NCBI GenBank assembly: GCA_025617745.1
Contig: CM046870.1
Coordinates: 6,821,618 to 6,885,617 of the forward strand
Source of the DNA: Heliocidaris erythrogramma
Lineage: Eukaryota; Echinodermata; Echinoidea; Camarodonta; Echinometridae
Length of the DNA: 64,000 bases
Direction: 5' to 3'
The notes under the pieces are model-generated. The model saw only the letters and a list, made by a program, of their open reading frames with translations, did not search any database and was not told the origin of the DNA. This document shows, one piece after another, positions 1 to 14,400 of this stretch. Each line of letters opens with the position of its first letter. The first letter of the stretch is position 1. A program made the translations under genes and the position numbers.

Positions 1-660
1 AAAATAGATTTTTGTTAAGCAAAACCAGACAATTTAAAAGTATCATTATAAAGATTTAATTTTTATAAATCATGTAAACACCCACTTTATATTTTTCGTC
101 ACATATGGGATTTTAGGTAATGAAGAAAATCAATTTAGGTCTTGGATTCAAAATATCTTCCTGACCGGAACATTTCTCAATGGTTCATGTACAAATCCAA
201 ATCAGCAAGAAAATGGCAGCCCCCATGTAAATGAGTAGTAGACGATACCGGGTGTTGGAATATCTTTATTATACCCTTTTCTGATATCTTATTGGAAAAT
301 GATTTAGGCCAATAAGTAGGAATATACTACACCTTTCAATATAAGTAAATTTGTACTCAGGGGTTAATTCTCCTTTAATAGCATAACATTGGGTACTTGA
401 GAGCAGCGTACCTTTACTGATTAAAATGTTTTTTTTATCATATCATTAAAGAGCTTTCCTGGTGTACTGGATTATTCTCTTTCTGCTAAGACAGTTTTTG
501 AAGTAATTTGTTCCATGGTTTGGGACGAGGAAGAAACATTGTCTGGTACAGCAACAAATCTTACATTCATAACTCGGTGTCAGTTTTGGGTTTTGCCATA
601 TCATAAAACTGTGTTGCAACATTAATGTCTCTTTGTTCACATGAATTGAAGGCCTACCTG
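1..660. other. Non-coding AT-rich sequence with part of a dispersed repeat
   Basis: No credible exon seen on either strand. Bases about 450-600 resemble 795-955 (shared GAAGTAATTTGTTCC and ATAACTCGGTGTCAG), so a repeat pair flanks the MITE at 661-798. The shared motif recurs inverted near 1065-1100. Confidence 0.4.
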
Positions 661-798
661 GGGGGCGTTTCATGAAAGGACTTGTCAGATATTTTATCCG
701 ACAAATTTGCTCTCAGCCAATCAGATGCAAGGATTTCAGTAGCTTATAACAGTTGTCGGATAAAATATCCGACAACTTCCTTTCATGAAACGCTCCCC
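661..798. mobile_element. MITE with GGGGCGTTTCATGAAA terminal inverted repeats
   Basis: The ends are inverted copies (GGGGGCGTTTCATGAAAG at the left, CTTTCATGAAACGCTCCCC at the right). The inner arms repeat the motif TTGTCGGATAAAATAT. The centre, with GCTTATAACAGTT and CAATCAGATGCAAG, recurs in the elements at 5062, 10818 and 63360, so these are one family. No coding capacity. Confidence 0.75.
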
Positions 799-1667
799 TG
801 GAGTGTATTGGATTATCCTCTTTCAGTTGAGACTACTTTAGAAGTAATTTGTTCCTAGGTTTGGAACGTGGAAGAATGTTTGAGTGGTAGAGAGTGAAAT
901 CTTACGTTCATAACTCGGTGTCAGTATTGGGTTTCGTCATATCTTCACTGCATTCACATATTTTTGGGAGGGCAGTTTGATATTGATTATTTTTGAGGTA
1001 CATTTTAATAAAAAATTCATGTTATTTTCCACAAGTGAAATTAACCAAGTGATAAAAGTGCATACGCCTGACACTGAGTTATGAACATAAGATTTTGGGA
1101 ATGGTGAACTTTGGTGATTTGTTGCTGATTGTTGATGAAAGCTGGAGGTCCAGCACTTTAGGTGTCTGTAATGCCATGTTTGAACATCAACTTCATAACA
1201 CTTTCCCTGTCTCTCAGTGAGTTTGAAATTTTACCTCATATGTAACACTAGTGTACCCTAGATCAGAGCCATGCACACATGCAAAAGTAACATCTAAATC
1301 TACAGGAATCTCATAAAGGAAGATGCAGAATGGAATATAAGTTTTGAAAAGAGGCATACTGAAGCTTTTCATCTTGCACTCATCAGATGAAACTGCAAGA
1401 ATGAACAGCCTCTTTTCAAAGCTTTTCTCCGATTCTGTAGAATATAATTTTGTTACACTTTAAAGAGAATGTTGGAGTTTTGGGAAAGGTAAAAAATAAT
1501 TTGTGAGCTTTCTCATTCTTTTTATATTAGTTAGCAAGATTATCATGGTAGAAATGTCTCTTGAAAAAGATTGCTCTTCAAGTGCCCTCACATCCAAAAT
1601 ATGACAAGAAAACAGCTGAAATGTTTGGGCCGAACATTTGTCTGTAGTCCCATAGACACATTTACCT

Positions 1668-1840
1668 GGGGGATGTTTCATAAAGCTGTTCGTAAGTTAC
1701 GAATGACTTTACGCACGACTGGTGATATCTTCTTGTGCTAAATGATTGAGAATCTGATTACTATATCACCTATAAGGACATGTTCCAGTCGTTCGTAAAG
1801 TCATGTGTAACTTTACGAACAGCTTTATGAAACACCCCCC
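1668..1840. mobile_element. MITE with GTTTCATAAAGCTGTTCGTAA terminal repeats
   Basis: The left end GGGGGATGTTTCATAAAGC matches, inverted, the right end GCTTTATGAAACACCCCCC; the inner arms share GTTCGTAAAGTTAC-type sequence. The right arm of this family is seen again near 57090-57125. Confidence 0.7.
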
Positions 1841-1968
1841 TGGTCCTTTGGATAGGATGTACATTCCTAAGTCATCATGTGCTTAATAATTACTATACAC
1901 ACAATTTTTTTGCAAACAATGTACATGTAAGTAAATGAAGAAGCTTAATGGAAGGAATTTTAATTTTT

Positions 1969-2200
1969 AAACAAATTTTTAGGCTTTTACTCCCAGTGTT
2001 ATAAATCGTATGCTCGATCTGTAATGAAAACCACAAGTCAGAAAAAATTGGAACCAGCGGGATTCGAACCTGTCATCTACTGCTTGCCGGGCAGCGACTT
2101 AACCGAATCCCGCTGTTCCAATTTTTTCTGACTTGTGGTTTTCATTACAGATCGAGCATACGATCTATAACACTGGGAGTAAAAGCCTAAAAATTTGTTT
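1969..2200. mobile_element. Foldback element with a tRNA-like core
   Basis: Two arms of about 85-100 bp, nearly perfect inverted copies (each containing GAAAACCACAAGTCAG or its complement), surround a 70-bp centre that itself resembles a tRNA. The whole unit would form one long hairpin. It lies inside or just downstream of the zinc-finger gene on its minus strand. Confidence 0.7.
2050..2119 (-). other. tRNA-like sequence, probably degenerate
   Basis: Read on the minus strand it has a perfect B-box (GGTTCGAATCC), a 5-bp anticodon-type stem GCTGC/GCAGT and near-complementary ends (GGAACAG/TGGTTCC). The T stem has mismatches and the base before the would-be anticodon is C instead of T. A functional tRNA is unlikely; a tRNA-derived core is more likely. 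Confidence 0.5.
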
Positions 2201-2355
2201 ACAAATCTACATGTACTTTGCCTTTTACGTGATCAAGCTTTTCCATGCCATGATCAGAAAAGGCTAGCATTTTTTCATATTTTCGATTTTTTTGCAATTT
2301 GTGACACATTACAATAGCAAGAAGAAAGATCACAGTGATAGTACAACGAACTTAC

Positions 2356-2495
2356 AATGTAAGCATAACGATGACGGTATCCAGTCACGTGGGGCATGAA
2401 GTTGATTTGTTGAAACCTTGCCTCACATAGCGTGCAGTAGAAATTGGACTCTGTCTGCCATTCTTGCCGGAGGTATTCTATGATCATCTCAAGTC
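2356..2495 (-). CDS. Exon carrying zinc finger 2
   Basis: Acceptor TACTCTCTGAATGCAG precedes 2495 and donor ACATT/GTAAGTTCG follows 2356; 140 bp. It encodes an amphipathic GLEMIIEYLRQEW segment, then NFYCTLCEARFQ and FMPHVTGYRHRYAYI. This gives C-x2-C-x11-H-x5-H, a second U1/matrin-type finger. It ends in phase 0. I could not find the following exon between 2355 and 1, where dispersed repeats dominate. Confidence 0.8.
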
Positions 2496-5400
2496 CTGCA
2501 TTCAGAGAGTATGGATGAAAGGCTAATTTAAAAACTGAATGCTTTCGAGACAAACTGACCACATATTTTGTGGTTTGGCGCAATAACTTTTGATTCAGAG
2601 CCTTGAAAAATATATCAGATGCAGGAGTAGAAAGAGCAAAAATTTCTGCACACAGTGTGTCCATTTTTGTTGCATGATCATATGGTGTTTAATGTCGGGA
2701 AATAAAAAAAACAGAATAAGCTTTAAAATCCTTAAATTGGCAACACATCGAGAAGTTAAAAATCATTGTTTTTTTAATCCAAATTGGCATCTTTTCAACA
2801 AAGTTCCTAACCAGCACTATGAACACGATGACAAAGAGAGCGGACAAAATATACAGCTCCTCATTGTACCCTCCACAATTGCTCTGGTAGACAAAAGAAC
2901 ATCCCTTCATTACTATTATGTAAAATAAGCAGAACAGGTGAATATGCGTGTGACACCAGTTCTACATATTTTTACATAATAGCAATGAAGGGATGTTCTT
3001 TTGTCTACCAGGGCAATTGTGGAAGGTACAATGAGGAGCTGTATATTTTGTCCGCTTCTTTGTTCGCCATGTTCATAGTGCAGGTATGTTTTGAAAGGCA
3101 TTAAATTTCATTAGAACCATGTAGCATTCAAAGAAAAATATGATTGTTGCTAATATGAAGATCAAAATATGATCATTTTTTCCCTTAAATATTTCCTGTC
3201 CTGAAAGGGTAATGTAACCAAAAACTACACCCTGCAATCCAAGGGATGAATTACACAGATACAAAGATAAACCGCCTAAAAAACAAAAACAAATTAAAAA
3301 TGAAATGAAGTGCAGTGCATTCCACATTGCCGTATCTCATAACACATGTACAAGTAAGTATATTTAGGAGCCTTGGTTGTGCAGAACTTTTCTGTTGCAC
3401 ATCAATTTCACATTCATTTGAACATAAAATGGCATTCATTTTGCCGAGGCATTTTTTTAGCCAATTTACTGTGTTATGTGTGATGAAGAAGGTGGAGTTC
3501 TGGTAAATGTGACATAATTTGTAAGCTTTCTCATTCTTTTTTGCCACTCTCCACCCAGGTGTAGTAAATGGGTACCTGGCAGGATTTATTCCTTGAAATG
3601 CACTTGCGCTGATTACGGCTGCCGGAGCTAAAGCCAGGGTAATAATATCCAAACCCTTTGGAAGTGCATAGAGACGTATGTATCATAACGTGTTATGCGC
3701 CATACAAGAACGGAATATTATCTTAATTATTATTTTTATGTTAGTTTGCAAGCATACCATGTAGTAGATATTTCCCATGAAAAGTATTGCTCTTCAATTT
3801 TCCAGGTATATTTGAAATCTAACGAGAAATAGCTGACAAGCTTGGACCAAACCTTCATGCCAAACATGTGTATAGTCCCATATACACATTTCTGGGTGCA
3901 GTGCATGTGAATTTCGGCAAGATTGAGCAAAGTTCTTATCATTTTGAGGATTCCCAAACCTCACAGTGTACACCAATTTGTATGTATTGCATAATCAACC
4001 TTTCCCCAATTGCTTCCAGACAGTTTCTTTCACAATATATCACATGACCAGAACTTAAAGGGAGCGACAAGTCGCAATCTATGGGTGGTTTACAGTTGGC
4101 TGCTCCTTTCTCTGGATCAAAGTTCAAAGCGACTTTAATTTATCGCGCGCAGCTAATAAAAGTTCGCACATTGACCCAAATTTTATTAACAAGATCGCAC
4201 ATTCTTTATTCCAGTATTTGAATCTCATTGGTCGGTTACGTATGTAGGGATTCGAGTTAACGATCACGCAAGGAATTCGGCAATAACATTCCTTCGGTAG
4301 CGCACGATTGGACCCGATTGTATCCAAATTTCCCCCGAGTCAGGCCAACTGGTCAGGCCCATGGATTACGACTTCCCACTCCCTTTAACCTTTGGCAAAA
4401 AAAGAAGTTGTATTGGAGTAACGGCCCATAGAATATAGGGTAGGTACATGTAGGTTGATTTTTTTTTTAAATCCTGAGAAACAGGATATTTGTACTCGCA
4501 GAGCCTGCAGTGAACGTTCTTAAAATATTTGTACACGAAACAGAACACATGGGCTCAAGTAAAAAGAATCAAAAATCTGCAGAAAAGAAGCGAAAGTAGT
4601 TAAACTTTAATAAAAATAGACCTAAATATGAGGGAAAGAACCCAAAGTAGCAAAACTGGTGTAAAACGATAGCGATTGTAAAAAACGATATCTTAACACT
4701 GCGCTATCATGACTGTGAATATATTTTATTGAAATGTTTAGGTCAGGGGTAATTATGGCGCAGATAATCTATGAAGATTGAAGAGCGCCGTCAAGCTCAA
4801 CAACAACAACAATTATTAGGGTAGGTTGCATTACGCCAATACAACTTTTTTTCTCTTTGCCTTATTATTCTTCAATGGGTTGCATCGCGGTAACACTTAC
4901 CAACCAAAGGTTGTGTACAACTGTCTATGATCGGTTGAATCTCAATGACCTCCTCACCAGTAACGGTAATCTTCTTCTTCTTTCCTCGGTTCCCTTTATT
5001 ACGAGAGCCTTTGACAACATCCTCTGCAGAAAGATAACAAGCATTAATGCATGAGACACCAGGGGCCCGTTTCATAAAACTTGTCATCAATGACAAGTTG
5101 CAATAACTGTTATAAGCTACTGAAATCCTTGCATCTGATTGACCGAGAGCAAATTTGTCAGTAAAAATCACCGACAAGACACTTGATGAAACACCCCCCA
5201 GGTAATGAAATGGTTCATGGTTATGCTGCGGTCAGACTCTCATGTATAGGCTAGCTGTAAGCACCATGTAAGTGCCACGATTTGCGAGTAGACATGGCCG
5301 CGACCCCCCTTTTAAAACTCTACTGGCATACCTCAAGTACACAATCAAAAAAAATTGCTTCCTTAATTAATTGTGTACTTTTCCAGCTCTGTGCCCCCTT

Positions 5401-8400
5401 TTACAAAATCCTGGATCTGCCCCTGTACTTGCATAAAATTACCATAACTGATGCAACTGTCAAAGGCATTGATTCCTATTTTGGGAAAACTAAAAACTAA
5501 GAAACTAAAAAAAAAAAAAAATGGTTTCTCTCTCTTGAAGTCTTACAACAGGAAGGCAGTCATTAGCCATGTCAAGTTCCATTCGGTGTTAATCATCACC
5601 TTGTGTTTCTCATATTTGTATACAAACATTAAAACTGTACCATGAAGCATATTCTTCATACTACAATTCTATTGCTTTTAAAACTTTCATCATTCTGTGC
5701 ACATTATGGTATTACATCCCTGTCACACCAGCATATTTTACACCTGATGGCCTGTTTTCTGCACAAACAGAAAACCTGACACTCAGAGCTGCCAACCTCT
5801 GACCAGAATTTTCCGTACACGAAAAGCTGAAAAATTTTGCTGATGAAATCCGTTTTTTTTTTTTTTTGCAAGTCACCAAATACCAAATTTTTAAACTGTA
5901 ACTGCCGATAAAATTGTTATTACATGTAGATCTAAAAATGTCCTGGAATTACTCTTTATGACATCCCAATAATTATTATTGCGAATAGGATAATGATCTA
6001 GATCTAGAAACATAAAAAAACAGCTAAAACTCACATTCCATATTCATCCTTTCGATTTCACGTCTACGGCGCGGCTCTACATACTGCCACCTTGCACCAA
6101 GCGGGCTAGGCTGGCCGGCTTCGCCTAATGCCTCAGTGTGTAAGAGCAGCTGCACCACTGAACTCTATATGTATGGAGTTCAGCGAGCCACACCGCTTGC
6201 GCTTGAGCTAGTTAGTTTGCATGTGCGTTGAAAGTACAAGTGTGTGTACGTTCGCAGTCTCTGTTCTGTACGCACTTTAAGTACATACACAGTGCGGAGT
6301 TCCGGGAACGGTGAAAATAATACAACAGGAGTGTGAAATTTTGAGTGATAACAAATACATAAGCGCAACGTACATGTATAGGGCCAATAGTGCATAATCA
6401 GATTTCTTCAAATCCGTAATTTTAGAGGGGAAATCTGTACTTCCGTATTTGTGTTTGAATTCCGTAATAATTACGGAAAATCCATACTGGTTGGCAGCTC
6501 TGTACACTGGTTCGATTTATAAGTCGAGTTTTAACAAAGGAAATGAGACTGAGGTCAACATGACTTTACACAGAGCGTCAGGTTTAACTGAATGATTGGA
6601 ATAACAGTCGATGTGTTCTCATGGTGATCAAACTTACTGAGGACTCTGGAAGGTTTCTTTTCTAAAAAACCTTCCAGAAATGCTCATTGTGCATCATCAG
6701 TGTCTTTATGAAGTTCACATTTCATTTATGCTGTTCTTACAGCATCCTATACCATCTGCTGAGATGCAGAAGGGCGTTAAAATATATCCTAAAGCACAGT
6801 GTTAACATCCTTCTGGCTCTCAACAAACAATTTACACACGCACCATTTAATCTCCAGCCTTTTAGAAACCAAGTGCACAGCATTTATAAGCGCCAACTGC
6901 AACATGTTCCAATTTCTACCTTTTCATAATCAAGTGAATTATGTTTTAATGGAAGACTGGCTGCTGTGAAGGCTGAGTGAATAACTTCTGGAATCGTAAG
7001 GCATCAAGAACAGAACTCACTTGACTATGAATAAATGAGGTATTAATAATAAACGATGGCTTGTCTAGCAACAGTATCCACCCATTCTTCAGGCCACCAT
7101 GGCTCCTGGCTCAAGTACTTTACATAATTTGATGCAAAACTGGATAAAAGATTGATGTAATCACCTAACTTGATATGGACTTTTTTCATCACTTCAGAAA
7201 AATGAACTCTTTTCAGAAGCTATACAGGTCCTTCAAGTTAATTGCCTTTTCAAAGTCTCGCCTCTTACACGGCTCTCGATCAATGTCTGATTTGGGTTGC
7301 CAGCTAAGCAAGCCAGAAGATTGCTAAGGTGGTCATTTAAAATTAACAGTTAACTGCCAAAAATTCACATGAAATAACAAGACTTTTTTTTTTGAGATTT
7401 GGACAACAAAGCCATGATTTTACGGCTGCCCCGCAGGATTCTAGGTGGTCAATGGCACCCTGAGAACTGCCGATTTCAACCCTGGATGAGAAACTTGAGC
7501 ACAGAAATCAACCCAGTTCAAGTGACCATTACACTTGACCACGAGGGATTTCTGAACTCTACTTACCACCTTTCTTTTGACGCTCTATGTTCTGTTAAGG
7601 AGGAAGGAGAAAGAGAGAAAATTCATGAGCACACGGAACATTTAAAGAGCATTACTCCAAAGTAAAACAAGCTTACAACTGGCAGTTATTAAACTGAAAT
7701 AGCAGCAAGAATATTTTTTGCCACGACCCCAGTTACAGAACTGAGTGCTGTTTTACAATGAAGCCTGGAAATTTCATTTAGCTGACAGTAAAGCATTGTT
7801 GATCCTCTACAAAGGAATTTGGTCATTTATTGATAACAATAATAACAGCAATATTGTATATTGCCATCAAAACTGTTAAAAATTTCACGCTACCGCAGAA
7901 TGTGTTTCTTTGTTGAAATGCAGTGTTTTTTCCATCAATATCCTGAAGGAATGATGGATTGTTTTCATCTCAGATTGAGAACACTTGCATGCAACTCTTT
8001 ACATGTATGTATTCAATTCAGTTCCAGTTGTCTATAAGAAGCAGATTTGTATCTCAGTAAGAAACATCAAGAATATTACCATGAGTGAGAGCTGAGATTT
8101 CTTATTAGTTAACAAGAAATATCAGCTCCACAAAGTATTCACATCATATTCAACTTCTGTAAACCTTACAGAAAACACCAACAGCTAACTAAGAAAAGTT
8201 TGTTCAAATGATGACATTATGCCGATTAATTTCATCTTCCATACTGGAGAAAAAAGTTTTAACTGTTGAGAGAAAATTGATACTTCTAAATAAAAATTTT
8301 CAAAATATTACACATTTTATTATAATAACATCATATAAACTCATTCCTTTTTTGAAAGAAAGGACAATAATGAAATATTCAACTTTGTACTTTGTAATTG

Positions 8401-11400
8401 ACACCATCAAACTTCGAATAGCTATCCACTTTTTGAATTTCGAACACTGTTTTAAGGACTAAAGAGAGATTGATTTTATAAATCAGGAATAGAATACGGA
8501 TATCCTTACCACACATACCATATGTACATACCTGTCTGCAGTTATACAATATATTGTTGCTGAGGAAATGCAGATTATCATATATCTGCCTTTCATTTCT
8601 TCCAAAGAAATGAAAAGCAAAAATAGAGATAACTAAATGTGCACACTCTGATTTCACATAAACCAACAATGATGTATTTTGTTGTTGCTGTTCTGCTTTT
8701 CATTCTCTATCGTCAGTGCCCTCCACAGCAAATACTGTGGAAACTCGCTATAAAGAGCTCTGATATAAAAAGGTAATTCTCTGGTCCCTGGTCTTCATGT
8801 TCTTTTTTTTTTTTTACCATGATATAAGGAGATTCCTGATATAACAAGGTAATTTCTATGATCCCAAGGTCATCGTTACAGTGAGCTTCCACTGTACTCT
8901 GACAAAACTGTTTCTCTCTCAAAATCTACCTCTCATTTCCAAACAGACATGAAAGAGAGTTTTATGAAAGAAACACATATGTCATCCGTGACTGCTATTA
9001 CGACAGAACATCCTTGTATAAAATATCCCACCTGTGAATTTTCTATGCCACTTCGCTGATCTTTGAAGGAACATTGTAAGTGCAAAAAAGGAGCAGCATA
9101 TTTTCTTGCTTCATTGTTTCCATAGACATTGAAGCAATATTCCTGTGGACTTTAACAATTCCAGCTCCTGCCTAGGTACTCTCAATGCATTTTGCCATGT
9201 ATATTGATATGAGCTTCTATTTGCACTACATAGATTCTGGAAAATATGGTCGAGCCTAAGTTATTTGGTCATTTCCCGTCCCATACTTAACCAAGAATAG
9301 TGGATGGGGGAAAAAACAACAAACCCGGCTGTCATATTAACGTAACCATCACATATTCTAAAATCAATGACTGTAGTTGGTAGCGTATGGATGTCAGAGC
9401 CTGGTCGGTTAAGAGTAGGCATTTTGTCCGTTCGTGACATTGAATATTTTATGGATTATAATTTTAGTAGACGATCATGGCAACCAGATTCTATCAAATT
9501 TCAACTCCTTCAGTAATACCTTTCATATTCAAACATAAAATAGCTCCCTCCAATTAAATAACTATTTTCTACAGGCCTTCAAACTTTCGAAATTTGTCAA
9601 ACATCAGACGGTGACTAACCGATCAGGTTCGACAATATACTTGCCAAAATTCAAACGTTTCAAAGACTACTGAAGTGCACAAAAGGCTACAGTCATCTTT
9701 TAGTCCTACCCTATATTCTTACAGATGAACTCAGTCTAAACACTCCCATATCACTTTGAGGATCTTTGTGATCATGGAATACTCACAGCTCTATGTCTCA
9801 TGCCGTCATTGTGCATTTGCAGGTTTTCATCACTTGTAGTCTGTACTTCACAAAGCTATTAATAAAAAAAAATAGGATATTTGATTAATGTTCGTTCCAA
9901 AAAATGCTTATCGAAAATTCTCAAAAGAATGTAAATAAGCAAATCATGGATCAAACAGAAAATCAGGCACAGGAGATAATAACCAAATTGTAATTAGAGG
10001 AATTAAAATCTAAACATGTAACACATTCAATTGATTTGGTGTGTGTCTCAAACCCATCTTCTTATTAAAGTGACTTGGCCCATTTATCAAAGCGTCATAA
10101 GTCTAAAGTTCATGGACATCCCATTGAAACGTGTGTTGAATAAGTAACACGTTTCGATGGGATGTCCGTTTAACTTAGACTTGAGACGGTTTCAAGAAAC
10201 TGGCCCCTGCATATCTAGCAGTTGTCTAAAAATTGGTAAGCGTCAAGTTCTACGGATACAGCTACATGTGAGACCTACCGCACAATAGAATAGTTTCATT
10301 CTATCTTCCAATGACAGTTCTTCTTCTTCTACCCATTGCTCCTCTTCTTGGTGTTTTTCTTCTGGCTCCTGTAGCTCTCCTTCTTGGTATCTTGCTGGAT
10401 CCTCATCTGAAAAGATCAATAAATGCTCATTATTCTAAGAATAGTCCCAACACTCAGAGAACCACAGCTGTGTTAAAGAGAAGGTCAAGTTCCGGTAAAG
10501 GTGGAAAGTAATTAGTGAGCTTTCTCACTTTTTTAAATATAAGTTTGGAAAAAATATCATACTAGAAATGTCCCCTGAAAAAAGGATAGCTGTTCAAATG
10601 CCCTCATACTTGAAATATGATGAGAAATAGCTGAAAAGTTTGGGCCAAACATTTGTGCCACTAGTGTGTGCTGTCTCATACACCCATTTCTGTGTACAGT
10701 ACATGTGCTTTTTCAGCGAGATTGGGTTAATTTCTTGCTTTATATGCAGTCATGATCAACCTTTCCCAATTGCTTTGAGACAGTTTCTTTCACGATGTAC
10801 CTGTAACTGCATGACCAGGGGAGCATTTCATCAAGCGTTTTGTCAGTGATATTTACCGACAACTGTTATAAGCTACTGAAATTCTTGCATCTGATTGGCT
10901 GAGCGCAAATTTGTCAGTAAAAATCACTGACAAAATGCTTGATGAAATGCTCCCCAGAACTCTACTTTATCTTTAAACATGTACATGTATAATGTGGTAA
11001 AGGGTATTTAGTAAAGCCCACTGCGTATGAATACACCCATCAGCTGCATTTGGGAGAGAACCCATTTCCATCTTCAGAGATCCGTTGAGGTAAAAGACTT
11101 CAAAGTTTTAAACGAAGACAAATTTTATCACTCTCCTCATATCAACAATGACTACTGAGCTTAGTAAACTACATAAATACTGTTAAAAGAAATACATAGA
11201 GAATAGAGAACTTACCTGGAAAAACATAAGCCTTCTGTAGAAAAAAAAATGGGGGGATAAAGAGGTTTACATGGTATCGTGAACAGTACTTGACAAATTG
11301 TATATCCTAGCATTTTTACTTCTATTTCTCTCTGCACCACACAAGACATATATGTATTCCACTGCTCCTATTTCTTAAGTATTAACTTTGTTTTACAAAT

Positions 11401-14400
11401 CTTTTCATTTCAGATATGTTAATCTATAAGTCTCAAGACATGCAATAACAAGCAAAAAGCCTAGAAGAAACAGCTGGTGGCGTTTGAACAATTTAGGAAA
11501 CGCTGCATTTTGTATATGAATGTACAAAATGTTAATTTTCCCTTAGCTTTGGTCTTACACACGATTATAAAATAATGCTGGACCTTGCAATGAACTGTTT
11601 AATTTCACAGAACTGGTAAAAAATGTTGCCCTACACTTAAAGAAAAAGGTCACTTGAACAGCCTGCAGCAGTTCCATAAGTACGGTACATGTAGCTATTC
11701 CAAGAAAATCACAAATATGGCAATTAATGTATCACTAGAAACTGGGAAGCTTACAGATGGCAATCGTATAAGTTTTATGTCAACTGCGTATCTTATGATT
11801 ATAAAAACAACATAAATAAAAGCTCTTCTAAGCATCTGGAATATCCGAGGATTCGCCAGAAATATAGCGATTGTTTTGATGTCGTCACACTAGGGACCGA
11901 TCCTGCTTAAGCAGACGACATCCTATAATGAATGAACGTAATTGCAATGCAATTATTTATCAAATTATAAAGAGTTTGGTATATTTAAACATGACCTTAT
12001 TTCACACCATTCTAAAAGGGAAAGTGAAACTGATTCTGATAACTAAAACCGTTTGATTGTAAATACATAGGAGAAGGGTCAATGATCAATGAAATAAACC
12101 CCACTTTCAAATTGAAAAGCCCTCCGCATAATAGCACGGATGGTATTCGTTCCCTCTTGAAACGCCGAACATGCCCCGGTGCAAGCAGCTGAAAATACAA
12201 TGGCGTCTCATTTTGTTTACAAGTGACTGATTCCTTTATTTTTTAACGCTGCATTTTTCATCAAAATAATACCATACACAAAGTTAAGAGTGAGGCAACA
12301 GACTAACATTAAGACTGACGCTAGTCAAGTAAGAGAAATAAGTGAAGAGGAGATGACAAAACAAGCACTGAAAAATGTGTAAGATGTTATGGGACATCGT
12401 CTGCTTAGACAGGACTGGTCCCTGGTGTGTCGTCACACATCTCAGCAGCGTTCGAGGAACTCTTCAGCTGCTATATCGGGGGCTGTATTTTACCGTTTTA
12501 TAATTGATAATAATCATTACTTCAAATGTTTCCAAGCGTTGAATTTGGATAACCTTGTTTAATTTATGCCATCTATGCAATAATAAGTATTAAGCCAATA
12601 TTTATTTTGATGGAATTTTCTTGTAATGTGATCTTTAAAGGTCTTTATGGATGCTGACTGTGTAATGGTCAAGGGGAGATTATTCCATAGCCTCGATGCA
12701 GTAACTGTCAAGGATTTTATCCAGGTGGGATGGGGATAGTGTTAATCATCACTCGCCCAGTTAAGGATCATCAGATAGGGTTAAGAGAAAATAGAGGTTA
12801 ACTTATGTCGACAATACCCACCATCCTATGTGTAACTCCATTGAGATGCTGGTTATAGTTTTTAGCTCCCCCACATTTGACATCGCATAACTGTAAGAGA
12901 AAAGCATTAAGGATTGTGAGCATACAGGGGGGAAAAAGACAACCCATCAGAATGAGCACAGTTCTACTTATACAATCAACTTCTCTGTACACATTCCAAT
13001 TAAATCACTTGTAAAATTTTGCAAAATCATTCTCAAAAACGATTGACCAAGGTGTTTTCACCCGACCTTTAATAGAGGGCTTAAATAAACTTGATGATCA
13101 CACTGTAAACTGGCTCTCAACCAGCATTCCCGTACATGTATGACTGATCTTGACAGAGGTTGGCAACCACATGAAAAATAAGAAAAACAGGATGGTGAAA
13201 GTTTCAAAGAAATCGGTCAGAAGTAAGAAAGTCATGGATGTTTGTAAAAATGAGATCACTAAAGCTATGCGAATCTCTGATTGGCAATTTGGCGAGTCGA
13301 TTGTGACATATTGGCGGTCAACTCTCCTGTTTGTCAGACACTAAAATATCATTAATTTGCAGTTTTCTCCTAAGAACCGTTTTCCTCAATACATTGTAGA
13401 TATTTAGCATATTATCATAGGTCCTCATAAATGAAAAAGATCCTACAGAGTAACACACACGTTAGTCATTTTGTGTGTCGAGGCGAATCGGGGAGTTGTC
13501 TGCCACTGCATCGCAGTGACATTACCGATTCAGCCAATTTGAAATTTCCATAAGTATAGTGATTACAACTTTTCAAAGTTCACGTTTTTATTTTATTGAA
13601 TTTTGCTCTACATGTAACTTTCATTGATTTTTTAAAAAAATTTTCTGCTTCTTTTAAAACCAACATGATATCAGCGTGGACTTCTCTTTAACTTTCTGAC
13701 CTCACCAAAGAGTAATTCTTTCCTAAAAAAGGTTACAGCAAAAGCAATATGTAAATCAATGTACACTGTCATTACAGAGTTCCCACAGAAATTTGGGAAG
13801 CAAATTCCATGATTTTTAATGACTTTCCATGATATATTTTTGCCTTTGCCATGACAAGACAAGTACCATTTTACTGTAGTAATGGTTGGGGCATCCACGT
13901 GGCGTACAAATACCATGCAGTGATATTATTCCATGTTTGTGATGGATGGCTGCCTTGCCCATACAAAGCCCACACCCATGATCAATGTCCATGACTTTCC
14001 ATGACTTTAGGGGATTTTTTAGGGCTAGGTATATTGTTAGGTTCAGGGTTGAAGTTTAGAATTCAGTTAGCGTACACAATTACTGCAATCGTCACCTGAG
14101 CATGTGTTGTACAACCAGTCATCTAACATGAAGATTTTATAAACTGTTATACTAACCGTACAGGTGAACATGGCCTCCTTCTCTTCCACTGTCAAGGGCA
14201 TCTCTTCTTCCCACCATTCTAGTTTCCTTCCTCCTTTAGCTGACCCATCTTTGCCTTCGATGCTCTTTTTACGACTTCCATCTCTTCGATCACCACGTTC
14301 CCTCTCTCCACCCCTCTCATAACTTTTCTCGCGACTGCGATTGCTAGGTCCATCCCGATCTCGGTCTCGTGCTCTGCTACGATTATTATCCCGATCTCGA

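Noticed and set aside
2050-2119. Functional tRNA gene
   Set aside because: T-stem mismatches and an abnormal base before the anticodon; kept only as a tRNA-like core.
7399-7665. 88-codon plus-strand frame
   Set aside because: It overlaps the minus-strand microexon and its pyrimidine tract; no splice or homology support.
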